The position numbers and the translations under genes are program-made. From the NCBI GenBank assembly GCA_020634975.1, contig JACKAQ010000006.1, forward strand, positions 73,486 to 137,485: DNA of 64,000 bases, given 5' to 3'. The stretch's first letter is position 1. Each line of letters opens with the position of its first letter. This DNA comes from JACKAQ01 sp020634975 [NCBI: Calditrichia bacterium]. Its GTDB lineage: Bacteria; Calditrichota; Calditrichia; RBG-13-44-9. Below the pieces are notes generated by a model. It was given only the letters and a program-made list of their open reading frames with translations. It had not been told where the DNA came from and searched no databases. Of the stretch, positions 8,199-17,473 are shown one piece after another.

Positions 8199-9500
8199 AT
8201 GAACTTATTTGATTCTTTACTATCCGTGCCCCGAGCGGATCATTTACAGATTGCCAAATATATTGTTATCGTAATGTCGCTGTTGTTCATTCCTTATATA
8301 AGCATTTTATTTGGAACAACCCTGTTTTCACTGGGGTTCAGCGTTCGCGGTAAATTCGAAGAAAACAGCCTGTTTACAAAATTTTCCAAAGATTTGGTTG
8401 ACAAGCTTTTTGGCAATTGGGCAACTGCTTTGGTTATGGGTGTCTTTCCTGTTGTAACAATGTTAATCAGTTTCAGCCAAATGCTCTATGGGACTACTGC
8501 AAATGTTAGCCAATACTTTTTAGTATTGCTAATTAATGTTGCCGTAGCGGTATTAATAACGTTTCTCTATCGCAAAAGTTTCGTAAATCGTGAGAAGTCG
8601 TTTTTAGTGCATGTTTTGCTGGGATTGGCTGCATTGGGCGGATTGAAAGCCACATTTTTCATATTTTCCAGCACTTTGTCTCTAGTTTTGTTCCCAGAAA
8701 GATGGAGCCTTATTCAATCGGTTGTGCCGTTAACGTTTGACTGGATCGTGGTTGCAAGATTTTCCCATTTTATGATGGCGGCTTTAGCTATGACGGGAGC
8801 AGCAATCTTGTTTTTCTTCTTCAACTGGATGGGCGGCAAAAAAGACATGAACACTGAATATAGCGATTATGTCCGCAAATTTGGCGGCGGAATTGCACTC
8901 GGAATGTCAATTGTGTCAACAATTTTTCTGCTCTGGTATTTTATTACGCTTCCGGTTATGGCGAAATCGTATGGTGTTTTTATCAGCGGGATGATTGGTG
9001 TTATCGTTCTGTTGATCGTTTGTTATTACGCTTATGCATTACTACGTGATGCGCAGGTTAAACATGGAAAATCCGTGTTTGGCTTTTTTATGCTCTTTTT
9101 CCTGATCGTATTGATAAACGACAATATTGCCAGAGAAAATTCACTCCACTACCAGAACTACGCGCTTAACATTCTTCATCTCGAAAAAATGCAACAAATA
9201 GAAAATGACCGTGCAGAGCGCGGTGGGGCAGAAGCATCCATTGAGCTTGGACAGCAAATTTACAATTCCAAATGCGTCGCTTGTCATCAGTTTGAACAAC
9301 GCGTGGTTGGACCGCCTTATATTTCCGTTCTTCCAAAATATGAAGGTGATATGGAAAAATTGAAGCAGTTTATTCTGAATCCTGTAAAAGTAAATGCGGA
9401 TTACATTGCAATGCCCAATCAGGGACTCAAGCCTCATGAAGCGGAATCTGCTGCGATGTTCTTGATGAAGGAATACGAAGAGAAATACAAAAATCAATAA
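8199..9500 (+). CDS. Polytopic membrane protein with C-terminal monoheme cytochrome c domain
   Basis: 433 residues. About eight hydrophobic helices occupy residues 15-310 (for example YIVIVMSLLFIPYISILFG and GVIVLLIVCYYAYALL), followed by a class I cytochrome c domain at about 340-430. That domain has one haem site (CVACHQF), a GPPY segment after it, and a Met ligand candidate in YIAMPNQGL. AAGGAG lies upstream of the ATG. It sits 40 bp before actA and probably opens the alternative complex III operon. The membrane part is not one I recognise by name. Because the operon lacks actE, the monoheme subunit that normally passes electrons out of the complex, this fused cytochrome is a plausible substitute; that is inference. 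Confidence 0.8.
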   Translation: MNLFDSLLSVPRADHLQIAKYIVIVMSLLFIPYISILFGTTLFSLGFSVRGKFEENSLFTKFSKDLVDKLFGNWATALVMGVFPVVTMLISFSQMLYGTTANVSQYFLVLLINVAVAVLITFLYRKSFVNREKSFLVHVLLGLAALGGLKATFFIFSSTLSLVLFPERWSLIQSVVPLTFDWIVVARFSHFMMAALAMTGAAILFFFFNWMGGKKDMNTEYSDYVRKFGGGIALGMSIVSTIFLLWYFITLPVMAKSYGVFISGMIGVIVLLIVCYYAYALLRDAQVKHGKSVFGFFMLFFLIVLINDNIARENSLHYQNYALNILHLEKMQQIENDRAERGGAEASIELGQQIYNSKCVACHQFEQRVVGPPYISVLPKYEGDMEKLKQFILNPVKVNADYIAMPNQGLKPHEAESAAMFLMKEYEEKYKNQ

Positions 9501-9540
9501 CAATGAACACTAAAAAAACCATAGATAGCAGGAGTTAAAT

Positions 9541-10122
9541 ATGCGGTTTGTCGTACCAATATTATTAACCCTTGTGTTTAGCGTTTTTGTACTGGCGATT
9601 CTGGGAATGACCACGTTTTGGGTAGAATGGCAAAAACCGGATCCGCAGCCGATTGCTTATCCTCACGATTTTCACGCAGGATCTGCAATAACGACGCTAA
9701 GCGACGGCAAAGTGGCTGCCGGTTTGGGTTTACAATGCACCCATTGCCATCAATATGTGGATAAATCGCGATTCGCGACGATTCCGGCGGTATCAATCTG
9801 CGCAGAATGTCACACAAAATTGCCACCAAGGACTGATGAGTTGCAAAAACTGAAAGCCTACCTTGATAACAACGAACCGATCGTTTGGCAGCGAATCCAC
9901 AGTGTTCCCAAACATGTTTACTTTTCTCATAAAAGGCATGTGAAATATTATGCCGACGAAAAGGGTATGGAAGTCGGGAACGGTGAAATTTGCGCCAAAT
10001 GCCATGGTAATATGCAGGTTGTAAAAGAAGTTAAACAGGTTACTACATTAAGAATGGGATTTTGCGTTTCTTGCCATCGAGCAGAAAATGCTCCGCAGGA
10101 TTGTTGGACTTGTCATAAGTAA
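9541..10122 (+). CDS. actA: Alternative complex III pentahaem cytochrome c subunit ActA
   Basis: 193 residues with an N-terminal membrane anchor (residues 3-25) and exactly five CXXCH sites: CTHCH, CAECH, CAKCH, CVSCH and CWTCH, the last being the penultimate element of the protein. Five haems behind a single anchor is the ActA pattern. The subunit conducts electrons in the periplasm from the ActB clusters toward the electron acceptor. AGGAG precedes the ATG. The gene is followed 29 bp later by actB. Confidence 0.92.
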   Translation: MRFVVPILLTLVFSVFVLAILGMTTFWVEWQKPDPQPIAYPHDFHAGSAITTLSDGKVAAGLGLQCTHCHQYVDKSRFATIPAVSICAECHTKLPPRTDELQKLKAYLDNNEPIVWQRIHSVPKHVYFSHKRHVKYYADEKGMEVGNGEICAKCHGNMQVVKEVKQVTTLRMGFCVSCHRAENAPQDCWTCHK

Positions 10123-10151
10123 TTTTGAGACCACCTGGAGGAATAGCTCTA

Positions 10152-13001
10152 ATGAAGAGAAGAGATTTTTTGAAATTTATCGGGATGGCATCAAGCGCAA
10201 CGGTTTTAACATCCTGTGGTGTGGAAAAGAGCACCGAAAAGATTATTCCGTTGCTGGTTCCTCATACGGAACCGGATTACCTCCCCGGTGAACCCATGTT
10301 TCGCAATTCTGTCTGTACTGAGTGTAGTGCGGGTTGCGGAGCCGAAGTTCGTTTGGTAGAATTCAATGCTGTAAAATTGGATGGCATTAAAGGGCATCCA
10401 TTAAATGATGGTGCGCTGTGTTTGCGCGGACAGTCTTCGCTGATGCGTTTATACCATCCGGAACGATTGAAAACACCCATGCTCCAGAAAAGAAATATGA
10501 CGGAATTGGAGCGGATGCAAGGATCAGCCTTTGAAGTTGTAACTTGGGCCAAAGCATATGAAGTAATTGCTGAGCAACTGAATCAGTCCAACAATAGCGG
10601 CAAACAAAATGTTTATCTCTCCGGTAAAGTATCCGGTTCCACCGCCGCGTTGCTTTCTGATTTTATGAATGCTACTGGAACGGCTCATGTTTCGTATGAA
10701 ACATATACCCACGCAAATTTGCGAAAAGCGAATGAAGTCGTTTTCGGTAGAAATGAAATCCCGGCTTACCAGATCGATAAATCAGATTTATTGATTTCCA
10801 TCGGTGCCGATATGATCGAAACATTTGTCAATCCGGTCAGCAATTCCGTTCAACTGGAAAAAGCCCGCAAAAATAATAACTTGAAATGGATGCACATCGA
10901 ACCGCATGCATCACTTTCCGGTTTCAAGGCAAATCATACGCTAAAGGTAAAGCCGGGTAGTGAAGGATATTTACTGGCGTTTCTGTTGGGTAATTTTAGC
11001 GGCGGAAATGCGTTACCGGCTGGCATTGCAGAACAATTGCCATCGGTAAATGCTGGCAAAGCAACGCAGGAAACCGGATTATCCGCAGATCAACTAAACG
11101 AAATTGTTAGTGCAATGCGTAATGCCCGTAACCCGTTATTGGTTGTTGGTGGCGTTTCTACCGAACAACCGGGCGGGTTATCTGTTGCATTGTTGGCTAC
11201 ATTGCTTCAGGCTGCATCCGGTATGATTAATAATACCATCGATTTTTCTCACAGCGTTGCCAATACCGCCGGAACTGCCAAAGATCTTGAAAATCTCGCA
11301 CGTCAATTGAAAGCAAATCAGGTTGGGGTGCTGTTCGTTTCAAATACAGATCCAATGAGCAATGCACCGGCAAGTACTGGAATCGCTGAAGCAATCTCAA
11401 ATGCTGGTTTCAGGGTGGCGTTCAGTGATTTTATGAATGAAACGACCAAAAATTGTGATCTCGTTTTGCCGCTATCCCATACGTTCGAAACCTGGCAGGA
11501 TATCGAAGTTCGACAAGGTTTAACGGCGTTTAGTAAGCCGGTCTTGAAAGAAAAATTGTTTGATACACGTAGCGAAGGCGAAGCCTTATTTGAGCTTTCC
11601 CAAAAAATAAAAGGCGGCGAAACAACAGCAACCTACGCAGACTGGATTCAGCAACGATGGTCTACCCGTTTTGGCGCAGAAAATGTGGAAGGTGTTTTGC
11701 AAGCTGGATTTAGCTACGATAAAACCAACACTGTTTCTGTTGCAGTACAGCGAAATGCTGTGATTTCCGCGATGGCATCTTTAAAAATGGCGAGCGCGGT
11801 CAGTGGTGCAACTGCATATGTGATGCCCTCGATTCGTGCGTTTGATGGTCGCAGCAGCGTGTTGCCGCTGGCATATGAAATCCCCGATCCACTGACGACA
11901 ATCAGCTATGGACAGTGGATTTCGATGTCGAAAGAAGATGCGGAAGAGATGAATATTCACGATACAGATCTGGTCATCAAAATGCGCGATGTCCTGACTG
12001 TTTCATCAAATGGCGCTTCCAAAGATTTTGCGAACTTTGTTCAACCCGGATTGCAAAAAAATGTGTTCACATTGCAGCGCGATCAGGTTGGAGCAGACAT
12101 GCTCACCTTTGATACCGAAACAGGTGAATGCATTTCCCGGCTTGATGGCGTTCAGATCAGTAATGCCGGCACCAAACGGTCACTGTCGATCATGGCAGGT
12201 TCCATGGAGCAAGGTCACAGAAATATTGTTCGGGAAGAACATCCTCATGAAATTCCATGGTTGAAAGGCGATGAAACGCTCTATCCGGATATGAATGAGT
12301 ATTATCCGACCTATCGATGGGGAATTTCAGTTGACATGGAATCCTGCATCGGCTGTTCTGCATGTGTTGCCGCATGTTATATCGAAAACAACATTCCGGT
12401 AGTTGGCGAGAGCGAGCATCTCAAAGGACGCGAAATGTCCTGGTTGCGTATCCAGCCGTATTATTTTGAAGACGGCTCAATGGATACATTGGTTATGATG
12501 TGCCAGCAGTGCGATTATGCACCCTGTGAAAACGTCTGCCCTGTATATGCAACCTATCATAACGAAGAAGGGTTGAACGTGATGGTTTATAACCGCTGCG
12601 TGGGTACCCGCTATTGCCACAACAACTGCCCGTATAAAGTTCGTCGCTTTAATTGGTTCGATTGGACTGATCAAGGTGCATGGGCAGAGCCGATGACCCG
12701 AATGGTAAACCCGGATGTTTGGGTTCGCCCGAAAGGGGTTATGGAAAAATGCACGTTCTGTGTTCAACGGATTCGCCGTGGAAAAGATCGTGCAAAAGAT
12801 GAAGGCCGGACCGTTCGCGACGGTGAAATTCGCACCGCCTGCCAGGATGCCTGTCCGACAGATGCCATCACGTTTGGTAATATGAAAGATGAAAACGCAA
12901 TGGTTTACAAAAAATCGCAATCCAATCGAAAGTTCCGTGTGCTGGAAGTATTGGGCGTTGGTCCCGCAGTGCACTACTTGCGCAAGGAGGAACAAGCATG
13001 A
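10152..13001 (+). CDS. actB: Alternative complex III iron-sulfur subunit ActB
   Basis: About 949 residues. The start at 10152 is chosen because GGAGG lies 10 nt upstream and the protein then begins MKRRDFLKFIG, a twin-arginine signal, with a lipobox-like LTSC ending at Cys22; this suggests a Tat-exported lipoprotein. Domain B1 (about 50-700) resembles a molybdoenzyme large subunit without obvious cofactor ligands but keeps a four-Cys set, C55-X2-C58-X3-C62-X27-C90. Domain B2 is a ferredoxin-like four-cluster subunit: CIGCSACVAAC, CQQCDYAPCENVCP, CVGTRYCHNNCPYKV and CTFC with CQDACP. It relays electrons from the quinol-oxidising membrane subunits to ActA. Its stop overlaps the actC start. Confidence 0.94.
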   Translation: MKRRDFLKFIGMASSATVLTSCGVEKSTEKIIPLLVPHTEPDYLPGEPMFRNSVCTECSAGCGAEVRLVEFNAVKLDGIKGHPLNDGALCLRGQSSLMRLYHPERLKTPMLQKRNMTELERMQGSAFEVVTWAKAYEVIAEQLNQSNNSGKQNVYLSGKVSGSTAALLSDFMNATGTAHVSYETYTHANLRKANEVVFGRNEIPAYQIDKSDLLISIGADMIETFVNPVSNSVQLEKARKNNNLKWMHIEPHASLSGFKANHTLKVKPGSEGYLLAFLLGNFSGGNALPAGIAEQLPSVNAGKATQETGLSADQLNEIVSAMRNARNPLLVVGGVSTEQPGGLSVALLATLLQAASGMINNTIDFSHSVANTAGTAKDLENLARQLKANQVGVLFVSNTDPMSNAPASTGIAEAISNAGFRVAFSDFMNETTKNCDLVLPLSHTFETWQDIEVRQGLTAFSKPVLKEKLFDTRSEGEALFELSQKIKGGETTATYADWIQQRWSTRFGAENVEGVLQAGFSYDKTNTVSVAVQRNAVISAMASLKMASAVSGATAYVMPSIRAFDGRSSVLPLAYEIPDPLTTISYGQWISMSKEDAEEMNIHDTDLVIKMRDVLTVSSNGASKDFANFVQPGLQKNVFTLQRDQVGADMLTFDTETGECISRLDGVQISNAGTKRSLSIMAGSMEQGHRNIVREEHPHEIPWLKGDETLYPDMNEYYPTYRWGISVDMESCIGCSACVAACYIENNIPVVGESEHLKGREMSWLRIQPYYFEDGSMDTLVMMCQQCDYAPCENVCPVYATYHNEEGLNVMVYNRCVGTRYCHNNCPYKVRRFNWFDWTDQGAWAEPMTRMVNPDVWVRPKGVMEKCTFCVQRIRRGKDRAKDEGRTVRDGEIRTACQDACPTDAITFGNMKDENAMVYKKSQSNRKFRVLEVLGVGPAVHYLRKEEQA

Positions 13002-14353
13002 GTTCTTATGTAAATGCTCCGGGTGATGCCAGCGGCACTCGCGAGCAAGAATATTACGCATTCAACTACAAGGAGCAGATGGAACGGGATGTTTTTGCCG
13101 CAATCGGCAAGCCCAAACCGCTGTTCTGGCTGGCATTATTGATTGCACTTACCTGCGTGGGTATCGGAGCCGTTTGTTGGGCGATTCAGATCAGCAATGG
13201 TCTTGGGGAAGCCGGGATTATGAATCCGGTGGGTTGGGGTGTTTATATTACAGACTTTGTGTTTTGGGTCGGTATTGCACACTCCGGAACATTGATTTCT
13301 GCAATTCTCTTTTTGTTCCGGGCTAAATTTCGGAATCGTTTCAATCGAACAGCAGAAGCCATGACCGTATTTGCAGTGTTAACTGCAGGGCTTTTTCCGC
13401 TAATCCACCTTGGACGGGTTTGGTTCGGGTATTGGCTGTTTCCATATCCCAACCAGCGCTACCTTTGGGTTAACTTTAAATCACCGTTGGTTTGGGACGT
13501 GTTCGCAGTTAGCACTTATTTGACGGTGTCGGTAGTTTTCTGGTATATCGGGTTAGTGCCGGATTTGGCAATTGCCCGCCGAATAAAATCCGGTGTCATT
13601 CAGAAAAAACTTTATGGCATTTTCTCGCTCGGTTGGACAGGCACTTATAATGAGTGGAAACATTACAATCAGCTTTACAAATTTCTTGCAGCACTTGCTA
13701 CGCCACTGGTGCTTTCAGTTCACTCCGTCGTGTCCTGGGACTTTGCGATGGGCGTTGTTTACGGTTGGCACACCACAATTTTTGCACCGTATTTTGTTGC
13801 CGGTGCAATCTTTTCCGGGTGTGCGATGGTAATCACCCTGATGGTTCCAATGCGTAAAATTTTCAGCCTTGAAAAATATATTACGGTTGATGATTTTGAG
13901 AAACTGGCAAAATTACTCATGCTAACCGGTTTGATTGTTTCATATGCATATATTGTGGAATTGGCCTTAGCAATTTACAGCGGCAACGTTTTCGAGTATG
14001 AACAATTTGTGTATCGACTTACCGGCGACTATGCATGGGCATACTGGACAATGATATTGTGTAACGTTATTTCGCCGCTTAGCTTGTTTGTAACGCGCTT
14101 GCGCCGTAGCTTAATCTATCTCTGGATCTTATCAATACCAATTAATATTGGTATGTGGTTCGAGCGATTCAACATCATCGTTATTTCGTTGGCAAAAGAT
14201 TTTGATCCTTATAATTTTGGAATATACTCTCCCTCTATGATTGAATGGGGAATCACTATCGGTAGCTTTGGCTGGTTTTTTATGTGGTTCCTGATGTTCA
14301 CTAAAACCATACCTGTTCTTCCTGTCACAGAATTGAAGGAGGAGGTCGAATAA
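12998..14353 (+). CDS. actC: Alternative complex III NrfD-like membrane subunit ActC
   Basis: 451 residues, about ten membrane helices, NrfD/PsrC family. In complex III it forms the quinol-binding site together with ActB. Seen: GKPKPLFWLALLIALTCVGI, the loop FVFWVGIAHSGTLISAILFL, HLGRVWFGYWLFPYPNQR and HSVVSWDFAMGVVYGWHTT, all typical of ActC. ATG overlaps the actB stop (ATGA) and its own stop overlaps the actD start (TAATG), indicating tight coupling. Confidence 0.94.
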   Translation: MSSYVNAPGDASGTREQEYYAFNYKEQMERDVFAAIGKPKPLFWLALLIALTCVGIGAVCWAIQISNGLGEAGIMNPVGWGVYITDFVFWVGIAHSGTLISAILFLFRAKFRNRFNRTAEAMTVFAVLTAGLFPLIHLGRVWFGYWLFPYPNQRYLWVNFKSPLVWDVFAVSTYLTVSVVFWYIGLVPDLAIARRIKSGVIQKKLYGIFSLGWTGTYNEWKHYNQLYKFLAALATPLVLSVHSVVSWDFAMGVVYGWHTTIFAPYFVAGAIFSGCAMVITLMVPMRKIFSLEKYITVDDFEKLAKLLMLTGLIVSYAYIVELALAIYSGNVFEYEQFVYRLTGDYAWAYWTMILCNVISPLSLFVTRLRRSLIYLWILSIPINIGMWFERFNIIVISLAKDFDPYNFGIYSPSMIEWGITIGSFGWFFMWFLMFTKTIPVLPVTELKEEVE

Positions 14354-14784
14354 TGGAATTTAAATTTAAAGACAAATCGGAATTTCTGAGCAAACTGGAA
14401 GAGCTGCTGAAAAAAGGGTTAACACCAAAGCAAATGAGTTTGGTGATGCCTCACCCGGATCACGATATTGAACATCTGGTTGAGCATTATTGGAAGCCTA
14501 GCAAATTGAAATTTTTCACGCTCGCCGGTGGTTTAACAGGTTGCCTAAGCGGATACGCGCTTACGATCTGGACATCTTATGACTGGCAACTCGTGACCGG
14601 TGGTAAGCCATTCGCATCCATCCCGGCATATACCGTCATCGCATTCGAATTAACAATTTTGTTGGGTGCGTTGGCTTCCTTTGCAGGATTGCTTTTGATG
14701 GGGCGTTTGCCGCGATTCAGCAAAATGCTGACTCCCGACAATTATGGAAATGAATACGTAATAATTCTAAATGAGGATAAGTAG
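14353..14784 (+). CDS. actD: Alternative complex III subunit ActD (DUF3341)
   Basis: 143 residues, DUF3341. A short cytoplasmic N-terminal region (about 55 residues) is followed by two hydrophobic segments: FTLAGGLTGCLSGYALTIW and IAFELTILLGALASFAGLLL, then LPRFSKMLTPDNYGNEYVI. The connecting VTGGKPFASIPAYTVIAFE is a family hallmark. Somewhat shorter than most ActD (about 170-200). The start shares bases with the actC stop, and the stop overlaps the next start. In other operons actE follows here; in this one actF does. Confidence 0.9.
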   Translation: MEFKFKDKSEFLSKLEELLKKGLTPKQMSLVMPHPDHDIEHLVEHYWKPSKLKFFTLAGGLTGCLSGYALTIWTSYDWQLVTGGKPFASIPAYTVIAFELTILLGALASFAGLLLMGRLPRFSKMLTPDNYGNEYVIILNEDK

Positions 14785-15839
14785 TGGGCATGAATTCAAA
14801 AGTATTACTGGCATTTGTTTTAGGTGCGGTTGCCCTCGGGGTCTTTGAATTTTTTACTCACGGTGGTTCCCTGCTCTATTGTTTGATGTTTTTTGTGGCA
14901 GTATCCCAAGGCCCCATTACGATTATGGCAGCAGCGGATATTGTTAGTGCAAAATGGCATCATCCTTACAAATCTGTGATGTTCTCAATGCGGCACATGA
15001 ATCTGTTCTTGGCAATTGCCTTTGCAATTTTTTTCGGAATCAGTATGTCAAATGGCAGTTTTGAAGAGATATTTGTCAATTGGATGCACGGACACCAAAC
15101 CGCATGGCTGAATCCCGAGTTCTTCGGTATTCGGAATGTTGTTCTATTGTTACTGGCATGGCTGGTATCCAATAAATTTGCCAAAACATCGTTAACAAAT
15201 GGCAAAGGACGCACTCCATGGGCTTTAGCTTGGGTGTTTACTTTTGTGATCGGTCAAACCATTTATGCGTTTGATTGGGTGATGTCTTTACAATACCCGT
15301 GGATTAGCACGTTGTTTGGCGCATATTTCTTTGTGGAAGCATTCTACTCTGGACTGGCTTTGGCAGCTGTATTCACTTTCTTTAAATATCAACATTTTAT
15401 TGAAAATTATTCCGAAAAATCATTTAAAAAATCTCAAATGGATATGATGACCCTGTTTTTCGGATTCAGTGTTTTTTGGGCATATCAGTTCTTCTCACAA
15501 TATATTGTGATTTGGTATGGCAATATCCCCGAAGAAGTTGCTTTCATCAAACAACGTTTGGATATGTTTTCCGGATTGCTGTATATGGTGATTGTGATCA
15601 TGTTTGTGATCCCGTTCATCACTTTATTATTCCGCAGCAACAAAAGTAACCCCAAATTTGTAATGGGAATCGGGTTTCTTGTGTGGTCCGGAATTTTACT
15701 GGAACGTGTGTTTATGTTGGCACCACACGCTGATCTGAATCCTGTTATTACACTGGTGGAATTTTTGATAATGAGCGGTGTCTTTTACTGGGTAATCAAA
15801 AACCAGAACGATCCATTGCCTCAGTCTGTAAACTCTTAA
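14784..15839 (+). CDS. actF: Alternative complex III quinone-binding membrane subunit ActF
   Basis: 351 residues, about nine to ten membrane helices. ActF resembles ActC and anchors the complex; its family includes the HHPYKSVMFSMRHMNLFLAI and FDWVMSLQYPWISTLFGAYF stretches seen here. GTG at 14784, overlapping the actD stop, has GAGG 7 nt upstream; an in-frame ATG six bases on (14790) is the alternative. Shorter than the roughly 400-residue norm at the N-terminus. It ends the operon, followed by a strong terminator, with no cytochrome oxidase genes alongside. Confidence 0.88.
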   Translation: MGMNSKVLLAFVLGAVALGVFEFFTHGGSLLYCLMFFVAVSQGPITIMAAADIVSAKWHHPYKSVMFSMRHMNLFLAIAFAIFFGISMSNGSFEEIFVNWMHGHQTAWLNPEFFGIRNVVLLLLAWLVSNKFAKTSLTNGKGRTPWALAWVFTFVIGQTIYAFDWVMSLQYPWISTLFGAYFFVEAFYSGLALAAVFTFFKYQHFIENYSEKSFKKSQMDMMTLFFGFSVFWAYQFFSQYIVIWYGNIPEEVAFIKQRLDMFSGLLYMVIVIMFVIPFITLLFRSNKSNPKFVMGIGFLVWSGILLERVFMLAPHADLNPVITLVEFLIMSGVFYWVIKNQNDPLPQSVNS

Positions 15840-15866
15840 TTTACAATAGATTATGTGTTTAAATTA

Positions 15867-15898
15867 AGCCCGATCACCTGTGGTCGGGCTTTTTTTAA
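15867..15898 (+). terminator. Intrinsic terminator after actF
   Basis: AGCCCGATCAC (15867-15877) pairs with GTGGTCGGGCT (15880-15890), the innermost pairs probably open, followed by seven T residues. It lies 27 bp after actF and closes the complex III operon. Confidence 0.88.
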
Positions 15899-15910
15899 TT
15901 TGGAGGAAAA

Positions 15911-17134
15911 ATGCGATCCGAAAAACTTGTTTTTACGAATGCCAAAGGCCAGCAACTGGCGGCACGGCTGGATTTTCCGGTAACCCGGAAACCTGGTGCA
16001 TACGCGTTATTTGCACATTGTTTTACCTGTTCCAAAAATTTGAATGCCGTTCGCAATATTAATCGTGCGTTAACAGCGCAGGGGATTGCGGTTTTGCGCT
16101 TCGATTTTACCGGGTTGGGGGAAAGCGAAGGCGATTTTGCCAACACCAATTTCTCATCAAATATTGATGATTTGTTGAGCGCAGCCGAATTTCTTGCAAA
16201 AGAGTACGAAGGTCCGCAAATTCTGATCGGGCACTCACTCGGTGGTGCTGCCGTGTTGCAAGCCGCTGCCGAAATCCCATCCTGCAAAGCGGTTGTAACC
16301 ATTGGTGCACCGTGCGATCCTGCCCATGTTTTGCAATTGCTCAATGATGCTCGGGAAACAATCGAAGCATCCGGCGAAGCCGAGGTTGAACTTGCCGGAC
16401 GTCAATTCAAGATAAAAAAGCAATTTCTTGACGATCTGGAAACTACCCGAATGAAAGAAAAAATTGCAAAGCTCAAAAAAGCACTGCTGATTTTTCATTC
16501 GCCGATGGATAATACTGTCGGTATCGAAAATGCACGACATATTTACGAAACAGCCAAACACCCCAAAAGCTTTATAACATTGAGCAATGCGGATCATTTA
16601 TTAACTAAAGAAGAAGATTCCTGCTATGTTGGTGATGTGATCACTGCTTGGGCGAAACGCTATATCACATTAGAGCATACTGTAGAGTTGCTCGGCGAAG
16701 AACGCGGTACCGTGGTTGTACGAACCGGGCGTGACCACTATTACACTGAAATTTTGGCAAATGGACACCCGATAGTTGCTGATGAACCGGAAAAACTGGG
16801 TGGCACGAATTTGGGTGCTGCTCCATACGATTTGCTTTCCGCTGCGTTGGGTGCCTGCACAACAATTACAGTGCGAATGTATGCGGATCGCAAAGAATGG
16901 CCGATGGAATCTATCACTGTGCGGATCAACCATCGCAAAGTTGATGCAAAAGATTGCGATGAATGCCACAGCGAAACCGGAAAAGTGGATATCTTTGACC
17001 GCGAGCTCGAAATTATTGGTGATTTGAGTGAGGAGCAACGCGCGCGGTTATTCGAAATTGCCGATCGGTGTCCGGTTCACCGCAGCCTGCATGGCGAAAC
17101 GCTGGTTCGCAGCAAATTGAAGTCCGTCGATTGA
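15911..17134 (+). CDS. Alpha/beta hydrolase - OsmC fusion protein
   Basis: 407 residues, two domains. Residues 1-250 are an alpha/beta hydrolase with nucleophile elbow GHSLGG (Ser109), oxyanion-region HCFTCSKN, and a His near NADHLLTKEED. Residues 270-407 are an OsmC/Ohr-type thiol peroxidase domain with both reactive cysteines, Cys316 (LGACTTITV) and Cys387 (DRCPVHR). This is a known bifunctional arrangement in many bacteria; it probably detoxifies organic hydroperoxides or esters in the cytoplasm. AGGA/TGGAGG lies before the ATG. It is a single gene between two terminators, so likely transcribed alone. Substrate unknown. Confidence 0.93.
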   Translation: MRSEKLVFTNAKGQQLAARLDFPVTRKPGAYALFAHCFTCSKNLNAVRNINRALTAQGIAVLRFDFTGLGESEGDFANTNFSSNIDDLLSAAEFLAKEYEGPQILIGHSLGGAAVLQAAAEIPSCKAVVTIGAPCDPAHVLQLLNDARETIEASGEAEVELAGRQFKIKKQFLDDLETTRMKEKIAKLKKALLIFHSPMDNTVGIENARHIYETAKHPKSFITLSNADHLLTKEEDSCYVGDVITAWAKRYITLEHTVELLGEERGTVVVRTGRDHYYTEILANGHPIVADEPEKLGGTNLGAAPYDLLSAALGACTTITVRMYADRKEWPMESITVRINHRKVDAKDCDECHSETGKVDIFDRELEIIGDLSEEQRARLFEIADRCPVHRSLHGETLVRSKLKSVD

Positions 17135-17241
17135 CAATTTGCACATTTTTGCGCAACGAATTTAAATTTTGCGAAAACCATTAATATAGAATTGCTAAGT
17201 TCAATATTAACAGATAATAAGCTGTCATTAATATGTTTATG

Positions 17242-17291
17242 TTCCCCAACCGTTTTAATTGACCGGAGTTAAAATGTTGGGGAATTTTTTT
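17242..17291 (+). terminator. Long hairpin terminator after the hydrolase-OsmC gene
   Basis: TTCCCCAAC (17242-17250) pairs with GTTGGGGAA (17276-17284), followed by seven T residues; inside it TTTTAA and TTAAAA can pair to extend the stem. It stands about 107 bp after the gene, in a 339-bp gap (17135-17473) that otherwise shows no gene. Confidence 0.85.
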
Positions 17292-17473
17292 AACCAAAAA
17301 TCTAACGTAATGCTGTTCTAAAGTATTGTAATTATTGAAATAAGACATCAAACAACATCTGTTTTACAATCCCGTTAGTCAGGATATTAATAATTGTGTA
17401 GATGACATTTGGCAATCTGTAAATCGCTGCAATCCCTTTATTAGCATATACGTTATGTGAAAATGGAGATGAC

